Positions 39,549 to 48,727 of a DNA stretch of 49,843 nucleotides are shown in pieces. This DNA is from an uncultured Gammaproteobacteria bacterium (GTDB taxonomy: Bacteria > Pseudomonadota > Gammaproteobacteria > JAADHQ01), in the NCBI GenBank assembly GCA_947258655.1, contig CAMYJD010000013.1, positions 1-49,843 on the forward strand. The letters run 5' to 3'. The position numbers and the translations under genes are program-made. The notes beneath the pieces are model-generated. The model made no database searches, had not been told where the DNA came from, and saw only the letters and a program-made list of their open reading frames with translations. Every line of letters starts with the position of its first letter. Positions within the stretch are counted from its first letter, which is position 1.

Positions 39549-39763
39549 TCAGGCTGCGCCTGCTTGCTGCGCGGTATACGCTCGAAAATACCTGGAAAAA
39601 TAAGAATAATTACAGTATTTCAGTGAGTTAAAAAAATCACTGCTACTAAATCTGGCAACCGCTTGTTATACACCGATGCAGTATCAATCTGTTTACGCTA
39701 GCAACGACTGCTACAGGTATGTCGGGCAAAATTGACGCGCATGTCATATCAATTTAAAAAGAA

Positions 39764-39811
39764 TGTCATTCCATAGTGCATTAAAGAAGACTTATGTATC
39801 CAATATAGTGC
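39764..39811 (+). promoter_or_regulatory. Tandem NtrC-like half-sites upstream of HPPD-like gene
   Basis: ATAGTGCA (39773-39780) and ATAGTGCG (39805-39812) are 32 bp apart, three helical turns. The first belongs to a 7-of-10 dyad, TGTCA-N7-GTGCA. They lie about 160 and 125 bp upstream of the predicted start. Confidence 0.35.
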
Positions 39812-39907
39812 GTTGGAATGTTTTCGACCAGTCTCTGCCACGGCAATCTGAACAAAATAAAGCATATTCCCATACATTTATGCATTAATATCCAGAAACA
39901 AGCAGTA

Positions 39908-39923
39908 TGGCCTGAATCTTGCT
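39908..39923 (+). promoter_or_regulatory. Sigma-54 promoter candidate of HPPD-like gene
   Basis: TGGCCTGAATCTTGCT has two mismatches in the -24 half, with GG/GC spacing correct and a perfect TTGCT. Predicted start near 39934, about 30 nt before the ATG. Confidence 0.5.
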
Positions 39924-39964
39924 GCAAGATAGCTATAAAAAAGTGTTAGGAGTGAATGTTCTAG

Positions 39965-41215
39965 ATGACAAATTCATTGAATTTTGCACGTCACGGGGAT
40001 AAGCAAAACTCCCCGTTCTTTGAAGAATACCTGCAGCGTCTGCTCGAGGAACGTGACCGTATCGGCCTGACCGACATGATCTATGAAATCGACGCCATTA
40101 TGCTGACTGTCGATCCTGGTCATTCCATTGAATATATTGGTGAATTATGTTTGATGACGCCGTATCACTACCTGGTGACACTGGAAAGTGAATCACACTG
40201 GACGCATGTTCTGCGCATTGATCCGCTGTTCCCGGACCTGCTGGTGCGCGAAGTCAAGGACCCGAAGATCCAGGGCATCTTCCGCAGTCTGAACGAAGTC
40301 TATCCTATCGGTGCACGCAAACCCAACAGTCGTTATATGGGCGAGATCCTGCGGGTAAGTGACCTGCATGGTGTGGTCGAACTGCAGAAGGAACGCGAGT
40401 TCCGTTTTTTTAGCCAGGACCAGATCCGTAAAATGGAACTGCCCGGTAACCTGGCCGTCGGCAAGCCATCCCCCTACACGCATAATGTTGTCTCGTATAT
40501 GGAGCGTCACCCTGAACAACTGCGCGTCTACGCACTCGGTATCAGCGCTATTCGCAACGATGTCCAGGATGTCTACCTGGCCGCAAAGGAAGAACAGAAG
40601 GCGCGTCAGATCGATGACCTGATATACCCGATTGACCATCTGGCCACGCGTATATACAGTCAGAACCGCGAAGTCGCCATCCTCGAATGGTTGTCACTAT
40701 CCAGTTACTACTATTGGGGCTCCTACGATATCAAGAACCAGAATTCATCGACGAATGTGACCAAGAATGTCCATTTCAGTGAGGAGGTGCGTAGTCCGGT
40801 CAAGGTTTTCACGGCCAACAACACACCCTATTTTGTTAACCACCTGGAAAAATTGCCATCACCGACGGAAACATTCGTGCGCAATTACGGCCCGCGTCTG
40901 CATCATGTTGCCCTGGCCGTGAAAGACGGGGAACGCAATAACATGGAAAACATCGAATACGTTGTCGACCAGATCAAACAGGCAGGCAAGGACTTTCTTC
41001 TCGACGTCATCGGTTCGAAGGAAGAGGGCCTGAAACAGATATTCTCCAATGCGTCAGATCATTCTTCGCTGATTATCGAATACGTTCAGCGCTTTGGCGA
41101 GTTTGACGGCTTTTTTACCAAACAGAATGTTGCTGAATTGACCCACGCTGCCGGTGTTGCCGATGAATTACTGGAGTTACAGGCAGAATCCATGGAGAGC
41201 GATGCGAGCGAGTGA
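39965..41215 (+). CDS. VOC-superfamily protein with HPPD-like C-terminal domain
   Basis: 416 residues. From about residue 218 it follows the 4-hydroxyphenylpyruvate dioxygenase metal domain: IDHLATRI (His225), then SPTETFVRNYGPRLHHVALAV (His314), then LKQIF...SLIIEYVQRFGEFDGFF (Glu372), a complete 2-His-1-Glu iron site in the right order and spacing. The first about 215 residues do not look like the N-terminal VOC half of HPPD; I do not recognise them. The C-terminus is acidic and lacks the HPPD gating helix I would expect. AGGAG lies 12 nt before the ATG. It is flanked by the two ATP-grasp/alpha-E loci and carries a sigma-54-like promoter, so it may act on the same unknown product. Tyrosine catabolism is less likely: no hmg or fah genes are near. 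Confidence 0.8.
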   Translation: MTNSLNFARHGDKQNSPFFEEYLQRLLEERDRIGLTDMIYEIDAIMLTVDPGHSIEYIGELCLMTPYHYLVTLESESHWTHVLRIDPLFPDLLVREVKDPKIQGIFRSLNEVYPIGARKPNSRYMGEILRVSDLHGVVELQKEREFRFFSQDQIRKMELPGNLAVGKPSPYTHNVVSYMERHPEQLRVYALGISAIRNDVQDVYLAAKEEQKARQIDDLIYPIDHLATRIYSQNREVAILEWLSLSSYYYWGSYDIKNQNSSTNVTKNVHFSEEVRSPVKVFTANNTPYFVNHLEKLPSPTETFVRNYGPRLHHVALAVKDGERNNMENIEYVVDQIKQAGKDFLLDVIGSKEEGLKQIFSNASDHSSLIIEYVQRFGEFDGFFTKQNVAELTHAAGVADELLELQAESMESDASE

Positions 41216-41322
41216 TTCGAATACCCGGATCGTGGTGAAATCGATATAACAGCCCCTCATGCGATAACCAGCGCATGGGCAGGCTGCTGTGTTCATGTCG
41301 CTGTGTTAAGGATTATTGCTGC

Positions 41323-42216
41323 CTACAAACCATCAGACTCCAGCGCCTCGACATCAACAGATACACACAGCTTGTGTGTCTTGCCACCACCAAAGATCAC
41401 GCCTTTAAGCGGCGTCACATCGCCATAATCCCTGCCCCAGGCTGTAGTAATATGGCGTTCCATCGGGATCTGATTATTGGTCGGGTCGAAATCGACCCAG
41501 CCAAAATCGGGTACATACACAGAAAACCAGGCATGCGATGCATCTGCACCTTCGAGGCGTTTCTGCCCCGGCGGTGGAATGGTTTCCAGGTAACCACTGA
41601 TGTAGCGGGCCGGAATACCATGTGAAATCAGACAGGATATGGCCAGATGGGCAAAATCCTGACATACACCCTTGCGCTTTTTGAACACCTCCCTGAGAGG
41701 TGTTGCTATGGTCGTCGTATGCGGATCATAGTCAAAGTCGTTATGAATGCGATCCATCAGATCATGCACGGCCTCAAGCACCGGACGGCCGGGTGTGAAT
41801 GAAGCCTGGGCATATTTGTGCAGATTCTCATCGAGACTGATAAAGGGCGATTCCAGCAAATATTGCCTGGCATCGAGGTCCTCGCTGCGTGTACTGTTGC
41901 GCAAGATGTCATTGACTTCATCCCACGGAACCGGAAAGGCCATATCCAGCAAATTACCCAGCGGCTTGATTTCTATCTCACTCACTGCCGTTACAGTCAG
42001 CATCTGATGGGGCGTATGCACAGAAAAAAAGCACGCCCTGTTGCCGAAGAAATCATCCCTTTCGACAATCCTGGTCGCATAGGGATCCACATCAATCGTG
42101 GAACTAAAACAAACCTGGCGATGACTACTGCGTGGGAACAGATGCGCAAGATTGTAACAGGACGAGACTGATTTACTGTAGGTATAATGCGTAACATGGG
42201 TGACCCGGTATTTCAT
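41323..42216 (-). CDS. Transglutaminase-like cysteine protein
   Basis: 297 residues: an N-terminal beta-rich transglutaminase-associated domain (YRVTHVTHYTYSKSV) and a transglutaminase-core papain-like fold with catalytic Cys185 (KGVCQDFAH), His228 (DASHAWFSVYVP) and Asp244 (VDFDPTNN). Bacterial members are predicted peptidases or amide-exchange enzymes. The start overlaps the stop of the fused ATP-grasp/alpha-E gene by four bases (ATGA), with AGGGGGT upstream. Last gene of the three-gene operon; converges with the HPPD-like gene. Confidence 0.93.
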   Translation of the reverse strand: MKYRVTHVTHYTYSKSVSSCYNLAHLFPRSSHRQVCFSSTIDVDPYATRIVERDDFFGNRACFFSVHTPHQMLTVTAVSEIEIKPLGNLLDMAFPVPWDEVNDILRNSTRSEDLDARQYLLESPFISLDENLHKYAQASFTPGRPVLEAVHDLMDRIHNDFDYDPHTTTIATPLREVFKKRKGVCQDFAHLAISCLISHGIPARYISGYLETIPPPGQKRLEGADASHAWFSVYVPDFGWVDFDPTNNQIPMERHITTAWGRDYGDVTPLKGVIFGGGKTHKLCVSVDVEALESDGL

Positions 42217-44804
42217 TCCATACCCCCTGGTCGTGTAGGCACCAACTGCTGTATCTGCTCATCCTTGCGGAAGTAAGTCGTTGTCATGACATTGCTCAAT
42301 TCAAGCAACTGTTGCTGAATATGGTCCATGACACGGTCCATTTTAACGCGGATGGAGGCATCCGTGCCGATTTCAGCAAGATCAGATGCATCCGCTAAGC
42401 GCAATTGTGTCAGCAACTCGAGGACCAGCCTCTCCTCTGCAGACAATTGCTGACGACTGCGATCCACCGGCAAATAGCCAGCATGTGTCTGAATACGCGC
42501 CAGCTGATAACCGACTGAACGTGGATTGGTCTCATTCAGCAGAACCACATCAAGGAATTCAGGGATCTCGAAACCGAGGAGGAAATTGCGTTTATAGGTC
42601 ATAAGGCTGTCGAGAATGCTCAGCATCGACTCCAGCAGTACACTTTCGTCGTCCGGCTGTGCAGGATAAACGAGGGCAGAGCGTATCAGTGTTGTAGTAT
42701 GTACCGCCCTTTCAATCCTTCTGCCGATTTCCAGAAAGCGCCAACCCTGTTCATGAGTCATATTCTCGTTAATCAGGCCACTCAGGCTCATCAATGCTGT
42801 GATCAGGTTGTCGAGTTCATCATCGGCATCATTCAAGTGCTGTAAATTGCCCTGCTGGAGACCACTCAGTTCCATATCGATATCATTTATGACGCGCAAG
42901 GTATCCGTCGACAGACGGTCACGGACGCTGCGTGCAGCTACGAGCAAGGCAATCAGTGTTTGCGACAGGCTCCCCTGGCGGTTGTGATCCACGATCACTG
43001 ACAACAATTCCTCCTCGGGAGATGCGAGACGAAGCTCGGCATCTTCACCTACAAAACCTGGATACAGTTTCGTCGTATGGGTCACTACGCGCAATAACTG
43101 GTTGAGAACGAAATTGGACTGTCTACCCGATGCCAGAACCTGGGAGCTGTCTGCGAGGTATAGCTGCACAACACGTAACAGACGCACGAGCCCCTCGGCG
43201 CGTTCTGCATAACGACCCAGCCAGAACAAATTGTCGGCAACACGGCTGGGCACATCCCCACCAAGGGGTCTTTTGTGCATAACATGGGGAGACGACACGA
43301 TCAGCGTGTCCTGTTTTTCCGGTTCTGACGCCAGCACCCAGGTGTCCTTGCTGGCACCGCCCTGCTGACTGGACACCATAAAATTTTCACGTTTGTCGGA
43401 CACACGAGTCAGCGCCCCCGGCATGACAACATAGCTTTGATCACGCGAGACCAGGTAGCTGCGCACGACAACATGACGTGAATCCAGTTCGGCATTGCGT
43501 GCCAGCACCGGCGCTGCAGACAAGATCACCTGTGACTGCGCGACAAACATATGCGGCCTGGTTTCGATTTGTCTGATCAGGGCCTTGCGCTCGGTGTCAG
43601 CAAGCTTTGACGCAAACACCGTACGCTGCTTGTTTACTGGAACAAACGGCTTGATGACGAGCTTGTCCAGATTCGCCAACACATAGCGCCTGTGCTCTGC
43701 ATTGCCGCACCACCAGGTCCCGGCATTGGGAATACGTAAATCCTCACCGAGGAAATACTGCGCCAGCTGTGGCATGAACGCCATCAATCCAGGGTTCTGC
43801 AGAACACCGCTACCGAGGGGATTGGCAATGGCGACATTACCATCCCTGACCACCTGCAACAGCCCGGGTACGCCCAGATAGGAATCCTCGCGCAGTTCAA
43901 GCGGATCGCAGTACTCATCATCCACGCGCCGTAATATGACATCCACTTGCTGCAACTTGTCCAGGGTCTTGAGCCAGACGCGGCCGTCACGTACGGTCAG
44001 GTCATCGCCCTGGACCAGGGTATAACCGAGATAATTGGCCAGATAGGCATGTTCGAAGTAACTCTCATTGCCCACACCCGGTGACAACAGCACAATTCTC
44101 GGCTCGGCGTCTGGGTATGCGGCAAGTGAATTCAGGCTGGAGCGCATGGCGCGGAAAAAAGGTGCCAGGCGATGTACATGAGAGTCACGGAACAGGCTCG
44201 GCATTACGCGCGACATGACAATACGGTTTTCCAGTGCATATCCGGCACCCGATGGCGCCTGGGTACGGTCGGCAAGCACCTGGAATCTACCATCAGGACC
44301 ACGGGCAAGGTCGGCGGCATACAGATGCAAATAACGACCATCGCTGTTTTCGATACCGGCACAGGGACGCAGATAGGACGGAAAGGAATATACCAGTTCC
44401 GGCGGCAGTATCCCTTTCTCGATCAGCCTGCGTGGGCCGTACAGATCAGCCAGCACCAGATTCAGCAACTCTGCGCGCTGAATCAGTCCCGCCTCGATAA
44501 CACTCCATTCCTCACTTCCAATCAGCAGCGGGATCATGTCCAGATCCCATGGACGCCCTATCCCTTGTGGATCATTGTAGATGTTATAGGTGACATCGTT
44601 ATCACGAATCAGGCGCCTGGCTTCACGATAACGGCGTACCAGTTCGTCCTTGCCCATCGCATCCAGAGAACGCCCGAAATACTCCCAATGCGGACGCAAT
44701 TGCCCCGGTCCGGTGCACATTTCATTGTGAATATCATCAACAAAAGCGCAACTTCCGCATAATGTGTTGCCGTCCATGCTGGCCGTTGCATTCGGATCTG
44801 ACAT
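42213..44804 (-). CDS. Fused circularly permuted ATP-grasp and alpha-E protein
   Basis: 863 residues. N-terminal half (about 1-500) is COG2308 ATP-grasp: YALENRIVMSRVMPSLF, VLLSPGVGNESYFEHAYLAN, DVILRRVDDEYCDPLE, GNVAIANPLGSGVLQNP. C-terminal half (about 525-850) is alpha-E: PSRVADNLFWLGRYAERAEG. It corresponds to the separate genes at 37867 and 36857. The glycine-rich SGGYG loop of the split paralogue is replaced here by PFVPVNKQRTVFAS after the ATP-binding lysine (LVIKPF), so nucleotide use may differ or be lost. No strong ribosome site. Lies 48 nt after the DUF2126 gene and overlaps the following transglutaminase gene by 4 nt. Confidence 0.92.
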   Translation of the reverse strand: MSDPNATASMDGNTLCGSCAFVDDIHNEMCTGPGQLRPHWEYFGRSLDAMGKDELVRRYREARRLIRDNDVTYNIYNDPQGIGRPWDLDMIPLLIGSEEWSVIEAGLIQRAELLNLVLADLYGPRRLIEKGILPPELVYSFPSYLRPCAGIENSDGRYLHLYAADLARGPDGRFQVLADRTQAPSGAGYALENRIVMSRVMPSLFRDSHVHRLAPFFRAMRSSLNSLAAYPDAEPRIVLLSPGVGNESYFEHAYLANYLGYTLVQGDDLTVRDGRVWLKTLDKLQQVDVILRRVDDEYCDPLELREDSYLGVPGLLQVVRDGNVAIANPLGSGVLQNPGLMAFMPQLAQYFLGEDLRIPNAGTWWCGNAEHRRYVLANLDKLVIKPFVPVNKQRTVFASKLADTERKALIRQIETRPHMFVAQSQVILSAAPVLARNAELDSRHVVVRSYLVSRDQSYVVMPGALTRVSDKRENFMVSSQQGGASKDTWVLASEPEKQDTLIVSSPHVMHKRPLGGDVPSRVADNLFWLGRYAERAEGLVRLLRVVQLYLADSSQVLASGRQSNFVLNQLLRVVTHTTKLYPGFVGEDAELRLASPEEELLSVIVDHNRQGSLSQTLIALLVAARSVRDRLSTDTLRVINDIDMELSGLQQGNLQHLNDADDELDNLITALMSLSGLINENMTHEQGWRFLEIGRRIERAVHTTTLIRSALVYPAQPDDESVLLESMLSILDSLMTYKRNFLLGFEIPEFLDVVLLNETNPRSVGYQLARIQTHAGYLPVDRSRQQLSAEERLVLELLTQLRLADASDLAEIGTDASIRVKMDRVMDHIQQQLLELSNVMTTTYFRKDEQIQQLVPTRPGGME

Positions 44805-44852
44805 AGAATTACCGATCAGGCTCTAAAACCATATATTTTAAGTGTATAAATT

Positions 44853-47800
44853 CTATTTACACGTAGGATAATAGCGTAAATCCAGGGTATAAGGATAGTC
44901 TGGATTGCGCTCTTCATCGACTGGGGTCAGATCTCCAGGGCTATGCCCGTAAGGCCAGAAGCGTGCAATACGCCGCGATTCGGCTACATCGGCATTGACA
45001 GGGAATGTCTCATAATGGCGGCCGCCGGCATGTGAGACATGATAGGTACAGCCACCAATGGAACGTTGATTCCATGTATCCACCAGATCAAATACCAGTG
45101 GTGCCTGCACCGGAATGGAAGGATGCAGGCCTGATGGCGGTGACCAGGCCTTGTAACGTACACCCGCAACGAATTCACCGCGGGTACCGGTTGGATGCAG
45201 CGGGACCTTGCGACCATTGCAGGTCACCATGTGCCTGCTGTCCGTCATCCCGCGGACCTTGACCTGGAGCCTCTCCACCGAGGAATCCACATAACGCGCC
45301 GTTCCCTGCGATGTCACTTCCTCGCCCAATACATGCCAGGGTTCGATGGCCCAGCGCAATTCCAGCTCGATGCCCTGATTGTCGATCCTGCCATAATGCG
45401 GGAAACGGAATTCAAGGAAAGGGGCAAACCATTCCTGTTTTAACGCGAAGCCAGCCCGTTGCATATCACATATTACATCCTTGAAATCTTCCCAGACATA
45501 ATGAGGGAGCATGAAGCGATCATGCAGTTCGGTGTTCCAGCGCACCGGCTTGCGTGTATAGGGTTGTTCCCAGAAACGCGCGATCAATGCCCTCAGTAAT
45601 AACATCTGCACCGAACTCATGCGCGCATGCGGTGGCATCTCAAAGGCGCGGAATTCGACCAGCCCCAGGCGACCGGTACTGGATTCGGGGGAATACAGTT
45701 TATCGATACAAAACTCGGAGCGGTGTGTATTACCGGTGACATCGATCAGCAGGTTGCGCAACAAACGGTCTACCAGCCATGGTGATGGTACTTCGCCTTC
45801 GGGCATTTGCTGAAAGGCAATTTCCAGTTCATACAGACTGTCATCGCGGGCCTCATCTACGCGTGGTGCCTGACTGGTTGGACCGAGAAACAACCCGGAA
45901 AACAGATAGGAAAGACTGGGATGATTCTGCCAGTAGGTAATCAGGCTACGCAACAGATCGGGGCGCCTGAGAATCGGACTATCTGCCGGCGTAGCCCCGC
46001 CAATGGTTACATGGTTACCCCCACCGGTACCGGAATGGCGGCCATCGAGCATGAATTTTTCTGTACCCAGACGTTCAAAATGCGCCTCTTCATAAAGTGC
46101 CGCCGTTGTCTGCACGATCTCGTCCCATGAATGCGCCGGATGAATATTCACTTCAATGACACCCGGGTCCGGGGTAACCGCCAGCCGCAACAGACGCGGA
46201 TCCTTTGGAGGCTCGTAACCTTCGAGTAATACCGGCATGTTCAATTCAGCGGCCGTCGCCTCAATAGAGGTCACCAGGTCCAGGTAATGCTCGAGGTGCG
46301 AGACGGGCGGCATAAACACATAGAGCTTGCCATCACGGGATTCAATACACAGCGCGGTATGGATAGCTTCGCCACTCCAGTCAGGCTCATCCACAGCGCC
46401 GGGCTGTTCGACGTCTGGTGTTGGCGCGGGTGGTATCAACTGGTCGTAACGTCGCGCCACTTCGCCCATGATATCGCCAAGCGGTGAACGCGGTTCGAAG
46501 GTGCAACGCTGCAATAGCCGATCGCGATGTTCTTCCGCGACCCAGGGCAATGAGCGCAAGGGCAGGCGATAACCCATCGGCGAATCGCCCGGAATCAGAA
46601 ACATATGCTCGCGCCGGAACTGCCACAGATTACTCTGCCACTTTCCGCCGGCCGACAGATCATTCCATTTAATCGGCAAGGTATAACCGACAATCTCGTC
46701 TATACCCTGCTCGAACAGCCGCAGCAGGCGCTTGCGTTCCAGCGGGTCTTTGAGTTTACTGTCCAACGGATCCACGTTATCCGGTAAAGTCCCTTCCTTC
46801 CATAAATAGTACACGACATCTTCGTACCCCGGGACTATCGTGCTCGTATCCAGACCGAGGTAACGTGTCAGAGTGGTAATAAAACGTCTAGCATCGTCGC
46901 GATCATATCCGTAATCTTTCTTTTCATCGGCAACGAGGTCCTCATGTTGCCATACCGGCAAACCATCGGCACGCCAGTAACAATTCAGGCACCAGCGCGG
47001 CAGCGGTTCACCCGGATACCACTTGCCCTGCGCATAGTGCAAAAAGCCTCCTGTCGCAAAACGATAACGCAGACGCTTGACGAGATCCCCGGCCATGTTA
47101 CGTTTGTCCGGACCCATGGCGGTGATATTCCACTCAGCACCATCCATGTCATCCACGGAGACAAAGGTCGGCTCGCCACCCATGGTCAGACGCACATCAT
47201 TATCCTGCAGTGACCTGTCTACCACATGACCCAGTTGCATGATTTCCTGCCATTGATCCTCACTGTAGGGTTTGGTTACACGAGGGTCTTCATGGATGCG
47301 TTGGATCTCATTATGAAAATAAAATTTGACCTCAGCCTTGTCTGAGCCGCCGGTAATAGGGGCAGCACTGACAGGATCCGGTGTACAGGCGAGAGGGATA
47401 TGACCTTCGCCCGCAAACAGACCCGAAGTCGGGTCCAGCCCTACCCAACCGGCACCGGGTATATAGACCTCCGTCCAGGCATGCAGATCGGTAAAATCCT
47501 TTTCCGTACCGGATGGCCCATCCAGTGCCTTGACATCGGGCTTTAACTGCACCAGATAGCCGGACACAAAACGCGCCGCCAGCCCCATATGGCGCAGAAT
47601 CTGCACCAGTAGCCAGCCGCTGTCACGACATGAACCGGTCGCTTTCTGCAGCGTCTCCTCACAGCTCTGAATTCCCGTCTCCATACGAATGTTGTAACCA
47701 ATATCCTTCTGCAATTGTTGATTCAGGTCGACCAGATAATAGACAATGTGTTCCTTGTCTGTGTTGAAATCCTTGAGCCATTGCTTCAATAATGGACCAT

Positions 47801-48167
47801 CCTCCTTGATCTCCCGATAGGGAATCAACTCCTTTCTCAGCTGCTCATCATATTCAAACGGGTAGTTTTCAGCATAATTCTCGACAAAGAAGTCAAACGG
47901 ATTAATCACCGTCATCTCGGCGACCAGGTCCACCTCCACCTTGAATGTACGCGTCTTTTCCAGAAACACCAGTCGAGCCAGATAGTTTCCGAAAGGATCC
48001 TGCTGCCAGTTGATAAAATGCTTGCCGGGATCCACCTTCAATGAATAGGAATGAATCGGCGTGCGGCAATGCGGCGCCGGGCGAAGACGCAGGATATGCG
48101 GTGACAAGCTGACCAGGCGATCATAGCTGTATTCGGTCTTATGATTGATTGCAACTCGTATGGCCAT
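44853..48167 (-). CDS. Transglutaminase/DUF2126 large protein
   Basis: 1104 residues. The N-terminal transglutaminase-like part (1-280) has the intact triad Cys180 (GSCRDSGW), His229 (DLHAWTEVY) and Asp245 (VGLDPTSG). The rest is the DUF2126 region (COG4196), with MGGEPTFVSVDDMDG, HTGG-like GGNHVTIGG, EVNIHPAHSW and TEKFMLDGRHSGTGGGNH, features resembling a glutamine-synthetase/ATP-grasp type amidoligase core. Predicted partner of the ATP-grasp/alpha-E protein in making or trimming an unknown peptide or amide. AAAGGA precedes the ATG. First gene of the operon, with a sigma-54-like promoter and an NtrC-like site upstream. Confidence 0.9.
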   Translation of the reverse strand: MAIRVAINHKTEYSYDRLVSLSPHILRLRPAPHCRTPIHSYSLKVDPGKHFINWQQDPFGNYLARLVFLEKTRTFKVEVDLVAEMTVINPFDFFVENYAENYPFEYDEQLRKELIPYREIKEDGPLLKQWLKDFNTDKEHIVYYLVDLNQQLQKDIGYNIRMETGIQSCEETLQKATGSCRDSGWLLVQILRHMGLAARFVSGYLVQLKPDVKALDGPSGTEKDFTDLHAWTEVYIPGAGWVGLDPTSGLFAGEGHIPLACTPDPVSAAPITGGSDKAEVKFYFHNEIQRIHEDPRVTKPYSEDQWQEIMQLGHVVDRSLQDNDVRLTMGGEPTFVSVDDMDGAEWNITAMGPDKRNMAGDLVKRLRYRFATGGFLHYAQGKWYPGEPLPRWCLNCYWRADGLPVWQHEDLVADEKKDYGYDRDDARRFITTLTRYLGLDTSTIVPGYEDVVYYLWKEGTLPDNVDPLDSKLKDPLERKRLLRLFEQGIDEIVGYTLPIKWNDLSAGGKWQSNLWQFRREHMFLIPGDSPMGYRLPLRSLPWVAEEHRDRLLQRCTFEPRSPLGDIMGEVARRYDQLIPPAPTPDVEQPGAVDEPDWSGEAIHTALCIESRDGKLYVFMPPVSHLEHYLDLVTSIEATAAELNMPVLLEGYEPPKDPRLLRLAVTPDPGVIEVNIHPAHSWDEIVQTTAALYEEAHFERLGTEKFMLDGRHSGTGGGNHVTIGGATPADSPILRRPDLLRSLITYWQNHPSLSYLFSGLFLGPTSQAPRVDEARDDSLYELEIAFQQMPEGEVPSPWLVDRLLRNLLIDVTGNTHRSEFCIDKLYSPESSTGRLGLVEFRAFEMPPHARMSSVQMLLLRALIARFWEQPYTRKPVRWNTELHDRFMLPHYVWEDFKDVICDMQRAGFALKQEWFAPFLEFRFPHYGRIDNQGIELELRWAIEPWHVLGEEVTSQGTARYVDSSVERLQVKVRGMTDSRHMVTCNGRKVPLHPTGTRGEFVAGVRYKAWSPPSGLHPSIPVQAPLVFDLVDTWNQRSIGGCTYHVSHAGGRHYETFPVNADVAESRRIARFWPYGHSPGDLTPVDEERNPDYPYTLDLRYYPTCK

Positions 48168-48337
48168 ACTATTCCTTTAATAACAAGAAACTGGACTATG
48201 TGACTGATTGCGGCTATCCCCGGTTACGCATACCATGGATTGACTCCTGCGGACAATCAGAAAAATGCCTATTCTTTCATCTCTTTATTATGAGCTTACA
48301 TCAATAGGCAAATGCTCGGCTAATATATCCTATATCT

Positions 48338-48353
48338 TGCATAAAATATGCCA
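48338..48353 (-). promoter_or_regulatory. Sigma-54 promoter candidate of DUF2126 operon
   Basis: Minus-strand TGGCATATTTTATGCA has two mismatches to the consensus, with GG/GC spacing correct. Predicted start near 48328, leader about 160 nt. Confidence 0.55.
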
Positions 48354-48446
48354 CAATGATATTACGATATGAACAAGGACTTGCAGTCGCCATTTAGCTA
48401 GATTAATCGAGAATATGCCCTCGGACAGAGCGGCAAGCATATGACA

Positions 48447-48463
48447 AGTACCAATAAGGTGCA
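48447..48463. promoter_or_regulatory. NtrC-like dyad for DUF2126 operon
   Basis: AGTACCAATAAGGTGCA matches 8 of 10 dyad positions and, from memory, is close overall to the strong E. coli glnA site. Centre about 127 bp upstream of the predicted minus-strand start; it could also serve the P-II promoter about 300 bp away. Confidence 0.45.
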
Positions 48464-48557
48464 ATGAATCACCCGTAGTGCATTAAAATAACAATGTTCA
48501 CTGAAATCCATACGCATCATGGTCAGTATCACGAACACTAACATACCTCATGTTGCC

Positions 48558-48661
48558 AATCACAATCAACGCGAATATTTACGTTGACATACACTGCATT
48601 ATCATCCTGTTGAACATGCATCCTTACTGAACCCGAAAGTATGTAAAATCACAATCAACGC
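48558..48661 (+). repeat. 15-bp direct repeat upstream of P-II promoter
   Basis: AATCACAATCAACGC occurs exactly at 48558-48572 and 48647-48661, 89 bp apart, the second 66 bp before the -24 element. Candidate activator or repressor site; not an NtrC dyad. Confidence 0.6.
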
Positions 48662-48727
48662 ACAATTTTATTTCATCACAATTTCCACTGCATGACTAAA
48701 CTATTGTTTTTTGCAGTATCAGGCATA

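Larger units (their letters stand above)
39307..39964. other. Divergent control region between ATP-grasp operon and HPPD-like gene
   Basis: No credible gene. It carries sigma-54 promoters in both directions (39453-39468 minus, 39908-39923 plus), an NtrC-like dyad for the minus-strand operon (39532-39548), and two ATAGTGC half-sites 32 bp apart for the plus-strand gene (39773 and 39805). Confidence 0.6.

Noticed and set aside
39381-39626. 81-residue plus-strand ORF in the divergent region
   Set aside because: Composition looks random, it overlaps the promoter and dyad, and it has no recognisable domain.
41258-41277. Hairpin CATGCG-N8-CGCATG between the convergent HPPD-like and transglutaminase genes
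   Set aside because: Short stem, 8-nt loop and no T-run on either side; not a convincing terminator.
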